From Zoogloea sp016790385 (GTDB lineage: Bacteria; Pseudomonadota; Gammaproteobacteria; Burkholderiales; Rhodocyclaceae): a DNA stretch of 64,000 bases. Shown here one piece after another: positions 7,537 through 16,300 of this stretch. The notes beneath the pieces were generated by a model. It was not told where the DNA came from. It searched no databases and was given only the letters and a program-made list of their open reading frames with translations. The first letter of the stretch is position 1, and the number at the start of each line of letters is the position of its first letter. Both the position numbers and the translations under genes were made by a program. The DNA lies in assembly GCF_041916735.1 (NCBI RefSeq), contig NZ_JAYRYY010000011.1; one strand, written 5' to 3'.

Positions 7537-9174
7537 TCAAGGCAAGGGCGGAAGGCCAAGTTCCCGCAGAAACGCGTTGTGCTTGTCTTTGGCTTTGGCA
7601 ATCTCCTTCTCGATATCCATCAATTGCTTATGGACATCCGCCAGGACGATCTCTTTATCCGCAACCGCGGTACTGACATAGCGCGAGATATTGAGGTTGA
7701 AATCGTTCTTCTCGATTTCATCCATGCCCACACGCCGCGAGTAGCGGTCTTCCTCCTTGCGGAATTGATAGGTATCGATGATCCTGCCGATGGCCGCTTC
7801 CGTCAGCTGGTTCTGACGTTTGCCTTTTTCGAAATGCTCGGCCGCATTGATGAAAAGCACATCGTCCGGCCTCTTGCACTTCTTCAGCACGAGGATGCAC
7901 ACCGGAATGCCCGTCGAGTAGAACAGGTTTGCCGGCAATCCGATGACCGTATCGATGTGGCCATCCTTCAGCAGCTTTTGGCGGATGCGCGCCTCCGCAC
8001 CGCCGCGGAACAGCACGCCGTGCGGCAGGATGATGGCCATCACGCCATCTTCCTTCAGGTAGTGCAGGCCATGCAGCAGGAAGGCGAAGTCCGCTGCGCT
8101 TTTCGGGGCCACACCATGGTTCTTGAAGCGCATGTCTTCACTCATGGTCTCGCCCAGGTCCCAGCGATAGCTGAACGGCGGATTCGCCACCACTGCATCA
8201 AACCGCGGCTTTTTCGCTGGGTTGGTTTCGCGCAGGAAGTCCCAGGCGTTTGCCAGCGTGTCGCCGTGGTAGATCTCGAATTCGGTGTCCTTTACCCCAT
8301 GGAGCAGCATGTTCATGCGCGCCAGGTTGTAGGTGGTGACGTTGTATTCCTGCCCGTAGATTCTGCCGATGCTGCCACCGGCCTCCTTCATGCGATGCCG
8401 GATATTCAGCAGCAGGGAGCCCGAGCCGCAGGCGAAGTCGAACACGCCTTCCAGTTTTTTGCGTGGCCCTTCCTCCGGCGCCTGACCATCTAGCGTGACG
8501 ATGGCGGAGAGGATGTCGGAAATCCGCTGCGGCGTGTAGAACTCGCCCGCCTTCTTGCCCGAGCCCGCGGCGAACTGCCCGATCAGGTACTCGTAGGCAT
8601 CGCCCAGCGTATCGGTGTCGGTCGAGAACAGCGCCATGCCGCGCGCCAGCTCCGAGATGATCGAACACAGTTTGGCATTGCGATCCTCGTACTTGCGGCC
8701 CAGCTTTTCGGAGGCGAGATTGATCTCGGAGAACAGGCCCTGGAAGTTGCTCTGGAAGGACTCTTCCTCGATGTACTTGAAGCCCTTCTGCAAGGTGTCG
8801 AGCAGTTTGTCGCTCTGCTTCTTGGCCAAGCGGACAACGCTGCTCCACAAGTAATCCGGCTTGATCACGTAATGCACCTTACGGCGCATCTGTTGTTCAA
8901 ACGCTTGCACGTCGGCCGCATTTTCTTCATACCAACGCACCAGCGGCGGAGGTGCCGGAATCTTGTTGTCTCCGTTAACCTCGTCGGGTTCGGGCTTGGG
9001 ATAATCCGGCCCCAACTCCTTCTTCGCCGCCTGCTCGTAGTTATCCGACAGGTAGCGCAGGAACAGGAAAGACAGCATGTAGTCGCGGAAGTCGTCCGCG
9101 TTCATCGAGCCGCGCAGCTGGTCGGCGATGTTCCAGAGCGTTTTGCCGAGTTGCTTTTGATCGTTTTCAGTCAT
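7537..9174 (-). CDS. hsdM: Type I restriction-modification, modification subunit
   Basis: N6-adenine methyltransferase subunit of a type I restriction-modification enzyme, 545 residues, normal length. The N-terminal HsdM_N helical domain begins with LGKTLWNIADQLRGSMNADD. The AdoMet motif I is FDFACGSGSLLLNIRHRM, about residues 236-253, and the catalytic motif IV is AVVANPPFSYRWDLGETM. GEFYTPQRISDIL precedes motif I as usual. With HsdS it methylates the target sequence, and with HsdR it forms the restriction complex. Unusually, hsdM is the fifth gene of the operon rather than the first or second, lying 21 bases after rhuM. A short degraded copy of its motif I region survives at 16301-16416. 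Confidence 0.97.
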   Translation of the reverse strand: MTENDQKQLGKTLWNIADQLRGSMNADDFRDYMLSFLFLRYLSDNYEQAAKKELGPDYPKPEPDEVNGDNKIPAPPPLVRWYEENAADVQAFEQQMRRKVHYVIKPDYLWSSVVRLAKKQSDKLLDTLQKGFKYIEEESFQSNFQGLFSEINLASEKLGRKYEDRNAKLCSIISELARGMALFSTDTDTLGDAYEYLIGQFAAGSGKKAGEFYTPQRISDILSAIVTLDGQAPEEGPRKKLEGVFDFACGSGSLLLNIRHRMKEAGGSIGRIYGQEYNVTTYNLARMNMLLHGVKDTEFEIYHGDTLANAWDFLRETNPAKKPRFDAVVANPPFSYRWDLGETMSEDMRFKNHGVAPKSAADFAFLLHGLHYLKEDGVMAIILPHGVLFRGGAEARIRQKLLKDGHIDTVIGLPANLFYSTGIPVCILVLKKCKRPDDVLFINAAEHFEKGKRQNQLTEAAIGRIIDTYQFRKEEDRYSRRVGMDEIEKNDFNLNISRYVSTAVADKEIVLADVHKQLMDIEKEIAKAKDKHNAFLRELGLPPLP

Positions 9175-9195
9175 TCGAATGGTGCTTATTGGGGC

Positions 9196-10212
9196 TCATT
9201 GGGGCTTTTTGGGGCGGCGCTTGAGAGCGTCTTCCAGGGCTTTCAATTCGGCTTCATCCTGCGCGTCAGCCCCGCGGGCCGCGGCCTTTTTACGGCGCTG
9301 CTCAAAGTCCAGATACAGCGCGCTGGTGCTGCGCTCCATCTGCGCATGGCTGACCTTGCCCGCATGGGTGAGCACCGGAAAACCGTTGCTGCCGATGATC
9401 TGGTCCACGTTCTGGCGCCAGAAGCTCATGCGGATTTCCTCTCGGCGCTTGGTGCGCAGCTCGGCGGTTTCGAGAAAGATCACCACCAGCCGGTTCAGGG
9501 TGTCGATCTCATCGGCGTTCAGGTAATTCTTGGCGATCAGGATGTCCTGCTTGCGCACCTGGGCGCCCTGCCAATGCAGGAGCCCGAAGTGACGGTCATC
9601 CGGATTGGCGCGGGCCATGATCAGCTCCGCGGCCGTCTGCCCGGTCACCGCGTAGAGCAGCAGGTTCTGTACCGTGGCGAAGAAGGTCTGCGTGGTCTGG
9701 TCGGTCTTGTCGTAATCGACGCTCAAAGCGAACAGGTCGCGCACCTTCTGATAGAAACGCTTCTCCGAGGCACGGATGTCGCGGATGCGCGCCAGCATCT
9801 CGTCGAAATAGTCCGGGCGGCCGTCCGGGCTCTTCAGGCGTTCGTCGTCCATGACGAAGCCCTTGAGCAGATACTCCTTGAGCACCGTGCTGGCCCAGCG
9901 GCGGAACTGCACCCCGCGGGGCGAACGCACCCGGTAACCCACGGCCAGGATGGCGTCGAGGTTGTAGAGCGTAAGCAGGCGTTGCACCTGGCGGACGCCC
10001 TCCGTTTGAACTACCGAGGATTCCTCGGTAGTTGCCTCCCGGCTCAGTTCACCATCTTCAAAGATGTTCTTCAGGTGCAGGCCGACATTGTCCGTGCTCA
10101 CATCGAACAATTCGGCCATTTCGCGCTGCGAGAGCCAGACGGTCTCATCTTTGGCCCGCAGCTTGATCTGGCTGCGCCCGTCGTCGGTGGTGTAGAGGAT
10201 CAGCTCGCTCAT
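9196..10212 (-). CDS. rhuM: RhuM family protein
   Basis: A 338-residue protein of the virulence-RhuM family, often found inside type I restriction loci. The N-terminus has a DNA-binding-like stretch (ETVWLSQREMAELFDVSTDNV, about residues 23-43) and the typical LYNLDAILAVGYRVRSPRGVQFRRWA block (about 80-105). A long helical part follows, with FFATVQNLLLYAVTGQTAAEL and ILIAKNYLNADEIDTLNRLVVIFLE. The C-terminus is charged and lysine-rich. The ATG at 10212 (MSELILY) was preferred to an in-frame ATG 10 codons earlier, whose extra residues are not family-like. It sits 39 bases after prrC and 21 before hsdM. The molecular function of the family is unknown. The position beside an anticodon nuclease suggests a toxin- or regulation-related job, which is inference. 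Confidence 0.88.
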   Translation of the reverse strand: MSELILYTTDDGRSQIKLRAKDETVWLSQREMAELFDVSTDNVGLHLKNIFEDGELSREATTEESSVVQTEGVRQVQRLLTLYNLDAILAVGYRVRSPRGVQFRRWASTVLKEYLLKGFVMDDERLKSPDGRPDYFDEMLARIRDIRASEKRFYQKVRDLFALSVDYDKTDQTTQTFFATVQNLLLYAVTGQTAAELIMARANPDDRHFGLLHWQGAQVRKQDILIAKNYLNADEIDTLNRLVVIFLETAELRTKRREEIRMSFWRQNVDQIIGSNGFPVLTHAGKVSHAQMERSTSALYLDFEQRRKKAAARGADAQDEAELKALEDALKRRPKKPQ

Positions 10213-10251
10213 GATCGTGTTGGAGTGCGAATGCCGCCGCAACTAGGGCGC

Positions 10252-11388
10252 TTACACAATATCCGGCACGTTAAATTCAAACTCATGGACGAAGTCTCTG
10301 AGAATGCGCCTAAACAGATCCTTGTTGTCCTCACCCATTTCAGTAGGCTCATGGATGGCATATTCCCCATGACTGAGCAAGTTGAGCGCGCGATTGTAGA
10401 GAGCCCTATCTTCTTCATTATTGATGGCTTTCAAACAAAAGGAGATGACCGCGAGCCCAAAGAAAGAGGCTGTTTTTTCCATGATGCTGCGCAGCGCATT
10501 GAAGTGGAATGTGTAGAGTTTTCCTTCGGTTGGATCTGAGGCGCGCTGAAGTTCCGCAAGTGTCGCGACATGGTGAAAAAAGGGGGTATCCTCAGTCGTG
10601 CGAAGAATGTAGGAATCATCACCATTCGGGCGGTGAAGGAAGTATCTCTTATGCGCTACCTTGGGTTGGTCCTCCTTTGCTCTCCCAATCTCATTGCACA
10701 TCACGTTAAAAAAGAGCGAGTGGTGGGAGGAGAAAATTACCTTGATAGGTGCCGCCGCACCATTTGAGTCTTTCCGGCTAGCAGCGCGTCGGAGAAGTGC
10801 TGCCAAATCGCACGCGACAGAGACGGCGTTGTTGTCGTCGAGCGAAGAAATCGGGTCGTCGATGTAAAGGAAGCTCCTCGATTGATATGAGGTGTGTCCG
10901 TCAAGCAATCGCTCGCAAATCGCCATAAAAAGGCACCAGACGAAGATATTTTGCTCACCTCGGGAGATCTTTATATCTTCCGCATCGCCCTTCCTGAACG
11001 AAACCTTCCACTCCTCGTAGTCAATATCAAACTCAAAATCAGCGTAGCGGCTCAGATAGCCCGCAATAGTTTTATCTAGCGCGAGATCCTTAAGGCCGTT
11101 GAAGAAATTGGAGTCCGAGTTTAGTCGCAGATGACGGGCGGCATCACCTTCTAGATCATTTTCCCAAATGAAAAGATCTTCAGTGTAGGCGTTGAAATAA
11201 AGCGTGTCCGATCTGCCGCCGTTTTTCCGCTTTCCTGCATCCTTAAATTCCATGGAAAGGCGTGTCTTCCCAGTGCGGTTGTACGCATACACCAACAACA
11301 GTGACGTAGGCTTAGTTGGGTTACTTAAATCATCGCGCAGACGCGTCACTAGAGTACGCAGGCTCTTGTATTTACGGACGCCGCTCAT
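10252..11388 (-). CDS. prrC: Anticodon nuclease PrrC
   Basis: A 378-residue homologue of PrrC, the anticodon nuclease that is kept silent by its host type I restriction enzyme and cuts tRNA (tRNA-Lys in E. coli) when a phage inhibitor disturbs that enzyme. The N-terminal ABC-type ATPase has Walker A AYNRTGKT (35-42), where Ala replaces the first Gly; E. coli PrrC, as I recall it, also has Ala here. The FNAYTEDLFIWENDLEGD block lies at 65-82, a signature-like ISRGEQN at 141-147 and Walker B FLYIDDPISSLDDN at 173-186. The nuclease triad is intact: Arg300 and Glu304 in NALRSIMEKTASFFG, and His340 in LNLLSHGEY. The R-x3-E-...-H layout matches Arg320/Glu324/His356 of the E. coli protein. The ATG overlaps the hsdS stop (ATGA). 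Composition is AT-rich. Confidence 0.88.
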   Translation of the reverse strand: MSGVRKYKSLRTLVTRLRDDLSNPTKPTSLLLVYAYNRTGKTRLSMEFKDAGKRKNGGRSDTLYFNAYTEDLFIWENDLEGDAARHLRLNSDSNFFNGLKDLALDKTIAGYLSRYADFEFDIDYEEWKVSFRKGDAEDIKISRGEQNIFVWCLFMAICERLLDGHTSYQSRSFLYIDDPISSLDDNNAVSVACDLAALLRRAASRKDSNGAAAPIKVIFSSHHSLFFNVMCNEIGRAKEDQPKVAHKRYFLHRPNGDDSYILRTTEDTPFFHHVATLAELQRASDPTEGKLYTFHFNALRSIMEKTASFFGLAVISFCLKAINNEEDRALYNRALNLLSHGEYAIHEPTEMGEDNKDLFRRILRDFVHEFEFNVPDIV

Positions 11389-12668
11389 TCTTCGCCCGCC
11401 TCCGCCAAAGGGAAAAGTTGCTGCATCAGAGCGATCTTATGGCTCCCCATTGCGACAAGCTTACCCTCTTCGGATTCTATGTTGGCATCGATCGATGAAA
11501 GAAAATCGGAGATTCGCTTCTGCTCGGCTGGCTTCGGCGCTGAAAGCTCAAGAGCTTTCAGTTCATCGGTATCCAACCTACCTGTTCCGTGGCCGGCGAT
11601 GTCGACCATCCTCAACAACCTTTCTTTGTTTCCAAGAAGCAAGAACGCCACGAACAAGCCATCTGTTTTCCCTCTGGGCCGAAGAGCTTTTACGTCTTGG
11701 TTGAAGGCCATCTCACAGCGCAATACGCAGATGGGTACGTCGTTGAGCAATGTCATGCCTCGCGTCAGCATGAGCAACGTACCTGCGGGAACCAGCTTGG
11801 CTCCGCTTTTGACGGCAGCGGCCGAGATGTGATCCTCCGCGTCGCTCAGGAAGAGTCGCTTCATATCTTTAGCGGAGACCCATGGAATAGAACCATTCCA
11901 GAACGCGGGATTGGCCTTTGAGGGAGTTCCACCGGACAGGGGGTCTACCAGAGCATCCAAAGTCGTTGCTTCCCACTCTGGCGCATCGCGAAACTCTGGA
12001 AAGCGCAGGCGGGGGCGGGTTTCGCCTTCGCGGGGGAAGAGCTGCTGCATCAGGCCGCGCTTGTAGGTCTTCAAGGCCTCGACTTTCCGCCTCTGAGCGG
12101 CAATCAGCTCGTCCAGCGAGCTCAGGCAGTCGGCGATCTTTTGTTGCTCCTCTCTTGTTGGGGCCCATATCTCCCCTGTCAGCACAGCAGCGTTGTTCAC
12201 CTTCATATCGTTCTTTGCACCCTTTCTTACGATGGGCTGCAAATAACTATTCAGGTTGTAGTCTCTAGAGAAGTAATGATCTAAGAAGGCCGGATGCCCC
12301 TTCTCAGTAACGCAGTAAACGGCGTAGAGCGTAGAGACAATCCCCGGTATTCCTTTGTTTTCTTTTATGATCCCGTAGGGATTCCTTTTGAGCGGGCTCT
12401 TGGTGTAAACAAGGTCTCCCGTTTCGACAACGTGGTATTCCTTTACGCTGACACCCGCATACGATCGGCCTAGAAGCTCGATTTGATTGACGCAGCCATA
12501 CTCACCGGATACAGATAGCACTTCGCCAGTGCCAAACTTCAGATCCCGATTCCGTTGCTTTCGTTCGCGAAGTAATTCGCTAAGCGTCCGTCGATCCCAC
12601 GAGCCCGCATTCTGAAACTCCGGAAATCGCAACCTCGGCACCACCGCTGTCTTCCCACCCTTGCTCAT
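11385..12668 (-). CDS. hsdS: Type I restriction-modification, specificity subunit
   Basis: DNA-recognition subunit of 427 residues with two target-recognition domains (about residues 8-150 and 215-365). Each domain opens with the repeated PRLRFPEF. Each is followed by a conserved spacer helix: EEQQKIADCLSSLDELIAAQ then LMQQLFP, and AEQKRISDFLSSIDANIESE then LMQQLFP. The ATG at 12668 is immediately preceded by an in-frame GTG at 12671; either could start translation directly after the hsdR stop. The 3' end overlaps prrC by 4 bases. Composition is AT-richer than hsdR and hsdM, as expected for rapidly exchanged recognition domains. The recognition sequence cannot be predicted by eye. Confidence 0.95.
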   Translation of the reverse strand: MSKGGKTAVVPRLRFPEFQNAGSWDRRTLSELLRERKQRNRDLKFGTGEVLSVSGEYGCVNQIELLGRSYAGVSVKEYHVVETGDLVYTKSPLKRNPYGIIKENKGIPGIVSTLYAVYCVTEKGHPAFLDHYFSRDYNLNSYLQPIVRKGAKNDMKVNNAAVLTGEIWAPTREEQQKIADCLSSLDELIAAQRRKVEALKTYKRGLMQQLFPREGETRPRLRFPEFRDAPEWEATTLDALVDPLSGGTPSKANPAFWNGSIPWVSAKDMKRLFLSDAEDHISAAAVKSGAKLVPAGTLLMLTRGMTLLNDVPICVLRCEMAFNQDVKALRPRGKTDGLFVAFLLLGNKERLLRMVDIAGHGTGRLDTDELKALELSAPKPAEQKRISDFLSSIDANIESEEGKLVAMGSHKIALMQQLFPLAEAGEE

Positions 12669-12671
12669 CAC

Positions 12672-15600
12672 TCAATCCTCGTAAGCCTGAAGGCCGGAAA
12701 TCTCCCGCCCGCCGGCACGCTTCTTCAACAGCGGCACCAGATCGCCCATCAAGGCCAGTTCCTTCTGCGCGCGGGCTTTCCAGCCCAGTTCCAGCGGTGC
12801 CAGCAGTTCGGTGAGTTGTTCGCCGTCGAAGATATGGCGCGCCAGCACGCCGTCCACGAAGCCTTGCAGGGCTTCGATGGTGAGGCCGTGGCGAGCGGAA
12901 AGCCTGGCCAGTTCGCCGGCGGCCTTGACGGCCTTGAAGCGCTGGTAGCCGTCGCGGATGGCGGGTTCAAGAAGGCCCTCGCCGGCCTGGAGGCTCATGA
13001 CGTATTCGGTAATGTCTTCGCGCTCGTCGATGAACTTGGCGTCGGCGGCGATGAGGCTGACCAGTTGCTCGCGGCTCATGGTGGCCTTGCCGGGCTTCTT
13101 CGTCGAGAAGTCGGCGATGAGCTTCATGATGTAGTCATAGTCGATGGTGGCGGAGGCGAAGAGGACGAACTCGAAATCGAGCTGTGCCAGTTCTTCGTGC
13201 TTGCCCTCACCATTGCGGCCGCCCACCGCCGCGCGCTCGTCGCGCAGGCGCTTGGCGGTTTCCAGGTACTGGCCACGGAAGGCGGTGAGTTCGTCGCGGG
13301 GCAGGATGGCTTCGATGACCTCATGCTGCTCGGGGGTGAGGTCGGTGTATTGATCGAGCTGGGTTTGCAGTTTCTGCACCTCCTTGAAGGCCTTGACGAA
13401 ACCGATGCGGGCTTCGTCGCCGGCAAGCTTGCCGACCTCTTCGGCTTGGGCCGAGAGCCCGTGGGCCTGCATGAAGTCGTGCAGCTTGACGGTGGCCGCC
13501 TGCAGTTGCTCGATGACGGCAGGGGCCTTGTCCACCAGCCAGATCTGGCGCGCTTCCTCGCCCTTGGCGCCGGAGAACAGGGCAATGGCGGCATCCACCG
13601 CGTCACGCTGGTCGCGGAAGTCGAGGATGTGACCGAAGGGTTTGGTGTCGTTGAGTACCCGGTTGGTGCGGCTGAAGGCCTGGATGAGGCCGTGGTGCTT
13701 GAGGTTCTTGTCCACGTACAGCGTGTTGAGGTACTTGCTGTCGAAGCCGGTGAGCAGCATGTCCACCACGATGGTGATGTCGAGCTTTTCGCGGCCCTTC
13801 ATGGGCAGGTCGGCATTGGGGTACTGCTGATCCTTGATGCGTTGCTGCACGTCCTGGTAGTAGAGGTCGAATTCCTCGATGCGGTGGTTGGTACCGAAGC
13901 GGGCGTTGTAGTCGGCGACGATGGCGCTGAGCGCGGCCTTCTTGGTGTCCGGGTCGTGCTGGTTGTCTTCCAGCTCGTTGGGCAGGTCTTCCTGAAGCTG
14001 GCGCACATCGGCGCTCACGTCGCCCGGCGGCGAGAATACGGCGGCGATGTTGAGCGGCTGCCAGGCCGGGTCGGCCTGCTGTTTTTCGCGCTGGGCTGCG
14101 TCGAACAAACGGTGATATTCGATGGCGTCGTTGATGGAGGCCGTCGCGAAAATGGCGTTGAACTTGCGCCCGCCGGTGGCAGCGTCGTGCTTGGCGAGGA
14201 TGGCGTCCACGATGGCGCGCTTGGCGAGGGTTTCACCCGCCTTGGGCAGGGGACATGACGCATTGTGGCCATCGGGCTTGTAGTAATCCACGTGGAAGCG
14301 CAGCACGTTGCGGTCTTCGATGGCGTGGGTAATGGTGTACTCGTGCAGCGATTGCTGGAAGAGGTCTTCGGTGGTCTTCAGCGTCTTTTCGTCGCCGGTG
14401 ATCTGCTTGTAGGTGGCGTTGTCCGTAAAGATGGGCGTGCCGGTAAAGCCGAAGAGTTGGGCCTTGGGGAAGAAGGCCTTGATGGTCTGGTGGTTGTCGC
14501 CGAATTGCGAGCGATGGCATTCGTCGAAGATGAAGACCATGCGCTTGTCGCGCAGGGCGTCGAGCTGCTCGGCGTAGGTAGCGAGCCCGCGTTTTTCGCG
14601 GCTCTTGTTGCGGCGGCTGTTTTCGTCCAGCGCGAGGCCGAGCTTCTGGATGGTGCACACGATGACCTTGTCGGCCGCCTCGTCCGAGATGAGCCGCTCG
14701 ACCAGCGCACCGGTGTTGGTGTTGGCCTCGACGCAACCTTCCTGAAAGCGGTTGAATTCCTCGCGGGTCTGGCGGTCGAGGTCTTTGCGGTCCACCACGA
14801 ACAGGCATTTCTCGATGGCCGGGTTGGCCTTGAGCAAGGTGGCGGCCTTGAAGCTGGTGAGGGTTTTGCCGCTGCCGGTGGTGTGCCACACGTAGCCGTT
14901 GCCGCTGTTCTCGGCTATGCACTTGACGATGTTCTTGACCGCATAGATCTGGTAGGGCCGCATCATCATGAGCTTCTGCTCGCTGGCCACCAGCACCATG
15001 TAGCGGCTGACCATGTGGCCGAGGGTGCATTTGGGCAGGAAGGCGTCGGCGAACGCATCGAGCCCGGTGATCTTGGTGTTGTCGGGCGCGGCGAACTGGT
15101 AGATGGGCAGGAAGCGCTCGTCGGCATTGAAGCTGAAGTGCCGGGCGTTGTTGTTGGCGAAGTAGTAGGTCGAGTGCTGGTTGCTGACAATGAACAACTG
15201 CATGAAGCACAGCAAGGTGCGGGTGTAGCCGTTGCCGGGGTCGTTCTTGTACTCGACGATCTGCTCGATGGCCCGGCGCGGATTGATGCCCAGCGTCTTG
15301 AGTTCGATCTGCACTACCGGCACGCCGTTGATGAGCAGGATGACGTCGAAGCGATGGTGGCTGTAGTCGGTATTGATGCGCAGCTGGTTGACGACCTCAA
15401 AGGTGTTCTTGCACCAGTCGTCAATATTGACAAGCGTGTAATTCAGCGGCGTACCGTCTGCGCGGACAAAGCTGTTGCGCGTGCGCAGCGTTTGCGCGGC
15501 GGTGAAGACGTCGGGCGTGACGATCTCTTCGAGCAGTCGCGCGAATTCTTCGTCGGTGAGATTGACCCGGTTGAGCTGCTGGAACTTGCCGCGGAAGTTC

Positions 15601-15701
15601 GTTTCCAGAGCGGCGCGGTCTCGAATGTCTGGGCGGTAGGTGTATTTAAGGTCGGCCAGTTTGGCGAGCAGGTCCAGCTCGATCTGGTTTTCAGTGGTCA
15701 T
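12672..15701 (-). CDS. hsdR: Type I restriction-modification, restriction subunit
   Basis: Restriction and translocation subunit of 1009 residues. The N-terminal nuclease is of the PD-(D/E)XK type, with RFDVILLINGVPVVQIELKT (about residues 121-140) containing the D...E-x-K residues. The SF2 motor follows: Walker A WHTTGSGKTLTSFKAA (about 273-288), DECH box FIFDECHRSQFGD (about 392-404), FGFTGTPIF, and motif VI region LIQAFSRTNRVLN. A helical C-terminal domain for HsdM contact ends in LKKRAGGREISGLQAYED. The ATG at 15701 is preferred over an in-frame TTG at 15707. It is the first gene of the hsdR-hsdS-prrC-rhuM-hsdM operon. Nothing in the reading frame suggests inactivation. Confidence 0.96.
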   Translation of the reverse strand: MTTENQIELDLLAKLADLKYTYRPDIRDRAALETNFRGKFQQLNRVNLTDEEFARLLEEIVTPDVFTAAQTLRTRNSFVRADGTPLNYTLVNIDDWCKNTFEVVNQLRINTDYSHHRFDVILLINGVPVVQIELKTLGINPRRAIEQIVEYKNDPGNGYTRTLLCFMQLFIVSNQHSTYYFANNNARHFSFNADERFLPIYQFAAPDNTKITGLDAFADAFLPKCTLGHMVSRYMVLVASEQKLMMMRPYQIYAVKNIVKCIAENSGNGYVWHTTGSGKTLTSFKAATLLKANPAIEKCLFVVDRKDLDRQTREEFNRFQEGCVEANTNTGALVERLISDEAADKVIVCTIQKLGLALDENSRRNKSREKRGLATYAEQLDALRDKRMVFIFDECHRSQFGDNHQTIKAFFPKAQLFGFTGTPIFTDNATYKQITGDEKTLKTTEDLFQQSLHEYTITHAIEDRNVLRFHVDYYKPDGHNASCPLPKAGETLAKRAIVDAILAKHDAATGGRKFNAIFATASINDAIEYHRLFDAAQREKQQADPAWQPLNIAAVFSPPGDVSADVRQLQEDLPNELEDNQHDPDTKKAALSAIVADYNARFGTNHRIEEFDLYYQDVQQRIKDQQYPNADLPMKGREKLDITIVVDMLLTGFDSKYLNTLYVDKNLKHHGLIQAFSRTNRVLNDTKPFGHILDFRDQRDAVDAAIALFSGAKGEEARQIWLVDKAPAVIEQLQAATVKLHDFMQAHGLSAQAEEVGKLAGDEARIGFVKAFKEVQKLQTQLDQYTDLTPEQHEVIEAILPRDELTAFRGQYLETAKRLRDERAAVGGRNGEGKHEELAQLDFEFVLFASATIDYDYIMKLIADFSTKKPGKATMSREQLVSLIAADAKFIDEREDITEYVMSLQAGEGLLEPAIRDGYQRFKAVKAAGELARLSARHGLTIEALQGFVDGVLARHIFDGEQLTELLAPLELGWKARAQKELALMGDLVPLLKKRAGGREISGLQAYED

Positions 15702-15734
15702 CGACAAGCCCAGGAACCAAGTAGCATCTCGCGA

Positions 15735-15803
15735 ATTGTATCTTGAGAGCTTGTTCTCACGGCGACCGATGCCTGGTTAGGCGCGCCGCCACACCCGGTG
15801 TGG
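15735..15803 (-). promoter_or_regulatory. Candidate promoter and palindromes ahead of the hsd operon
   Basis: Reading the minus strand towards hsdR, a -10-like TACAAT lies at 15740-15735. Just upstream is the inverted repeat TGAGA-n6-TCTCA (15744-15759), and further up a palindrome CCACAC-CCG-GTGTGG (15789-15803). No convincing -35 is seen. The first palindrome lies where a repressor would block polymerase, so it is a candidate operator. No controller protein is assigned; the HTH-like protein at 5653-6558 is one possibility. Confidence 0.35.
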
Positions 15804-15821
15804 AAAACGTGGCGCCGGCAT

Positions 15822-15914
15822 TCAAATCAGCGCTGGGGGCTGCTCGAGAGTTTCGAAGGCGTCATCGACTTCTATGCCGAGGAATCGCACCGCGCTCTCC
15901 AGCTTCGCATTGCC
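15822..15914 (-). pseudogene. Remnant of a tyrosine recombinase C-terminus
   Basis: On the minus strand this stretch reads NAKLESAVRFLGIEVDDAFETLEQ and then stops. I recall the pattern (H/N)xKLESTVRYLGIEVDDALE as the end of a family of site-specific integrases, including the segment after the catalytic Tyr region. Upstream of NAKLES the same frame has no recombinase similarity and instead lies antisense to transposase sequence. Only the last ~30 residues therefore survive, cut by the insertion at about 15915. It abuts the IS3-type fragment head to head. The functional gene must have extended to higher coordinates before the rearrangement. Confidence 0.55.
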
Positions 15915-16286
15915 TCGTTGTTCAGCCGCCCCCGTGTCAGCGACGACAATGCCCAGGCAGAGGCCTTCTTCCGTACCCTGACGTACTGTCCGGGATACCC
16001 GGCCAAGGGCTTCCTGGAGCTGGATGCGGCTCGCCAATGGGTACGCAAATTCGTGTCCTGGTACAACTTCGAGCATTGTCATTCAACGATCAAATTCGTG
16101 ACGCCAGCCCAAGAACACGGGGGCGAGGACGTTGCCGTCCTGCTCGCCGGGGAGGGCCTCTATCAGCAAGCCAAGGCGGCTCAACGTGAGCGCTGGCGAG
16201 GCCCGACGAGGGGCTGGTCCAGACCCCGAGTCATCTGGCTCAATCCCGCGCCCGATAGTCCGAAAGAGACAGCGACCGCTACCTGA
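15915..16286 (+). pseudogene. IS3-family transposase (OrfB) C-terminal remnant
   Basis: The plus strand encodes the last third of an IS3-type integrase-core transposase. SRPRVSDDNAQAEAFFRTL is the region leading to the catalytic Glu, followed by WVRKFVSWYNFEHCHSTIKF and VTPAQEHGGEDVAVLL. The tail is degenerate (RERWRGPTRGWSRPRVIWLNP). The first ~40 residues of the open frame before 15915 are not transposase. The N-terminal two thirds, OrfA and the terminal inverted repeats are not seen, so the element is dead. It lies between the recombinase remnant and the hsdM remnant and marks a site of repeated insertion. Confidence 0.82.
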
Positions 16287-16300
16287 AGGCCGTCACATCT

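Noticed and set aside
11385..12668. Phase-variable hsdS
   Set aside because: The two recognition domains share the short opening PRLRFPEF and spacer helices, as all HsdS do. No simple-sequence repeat, invertase gene or silent hsdS cassette is visible.
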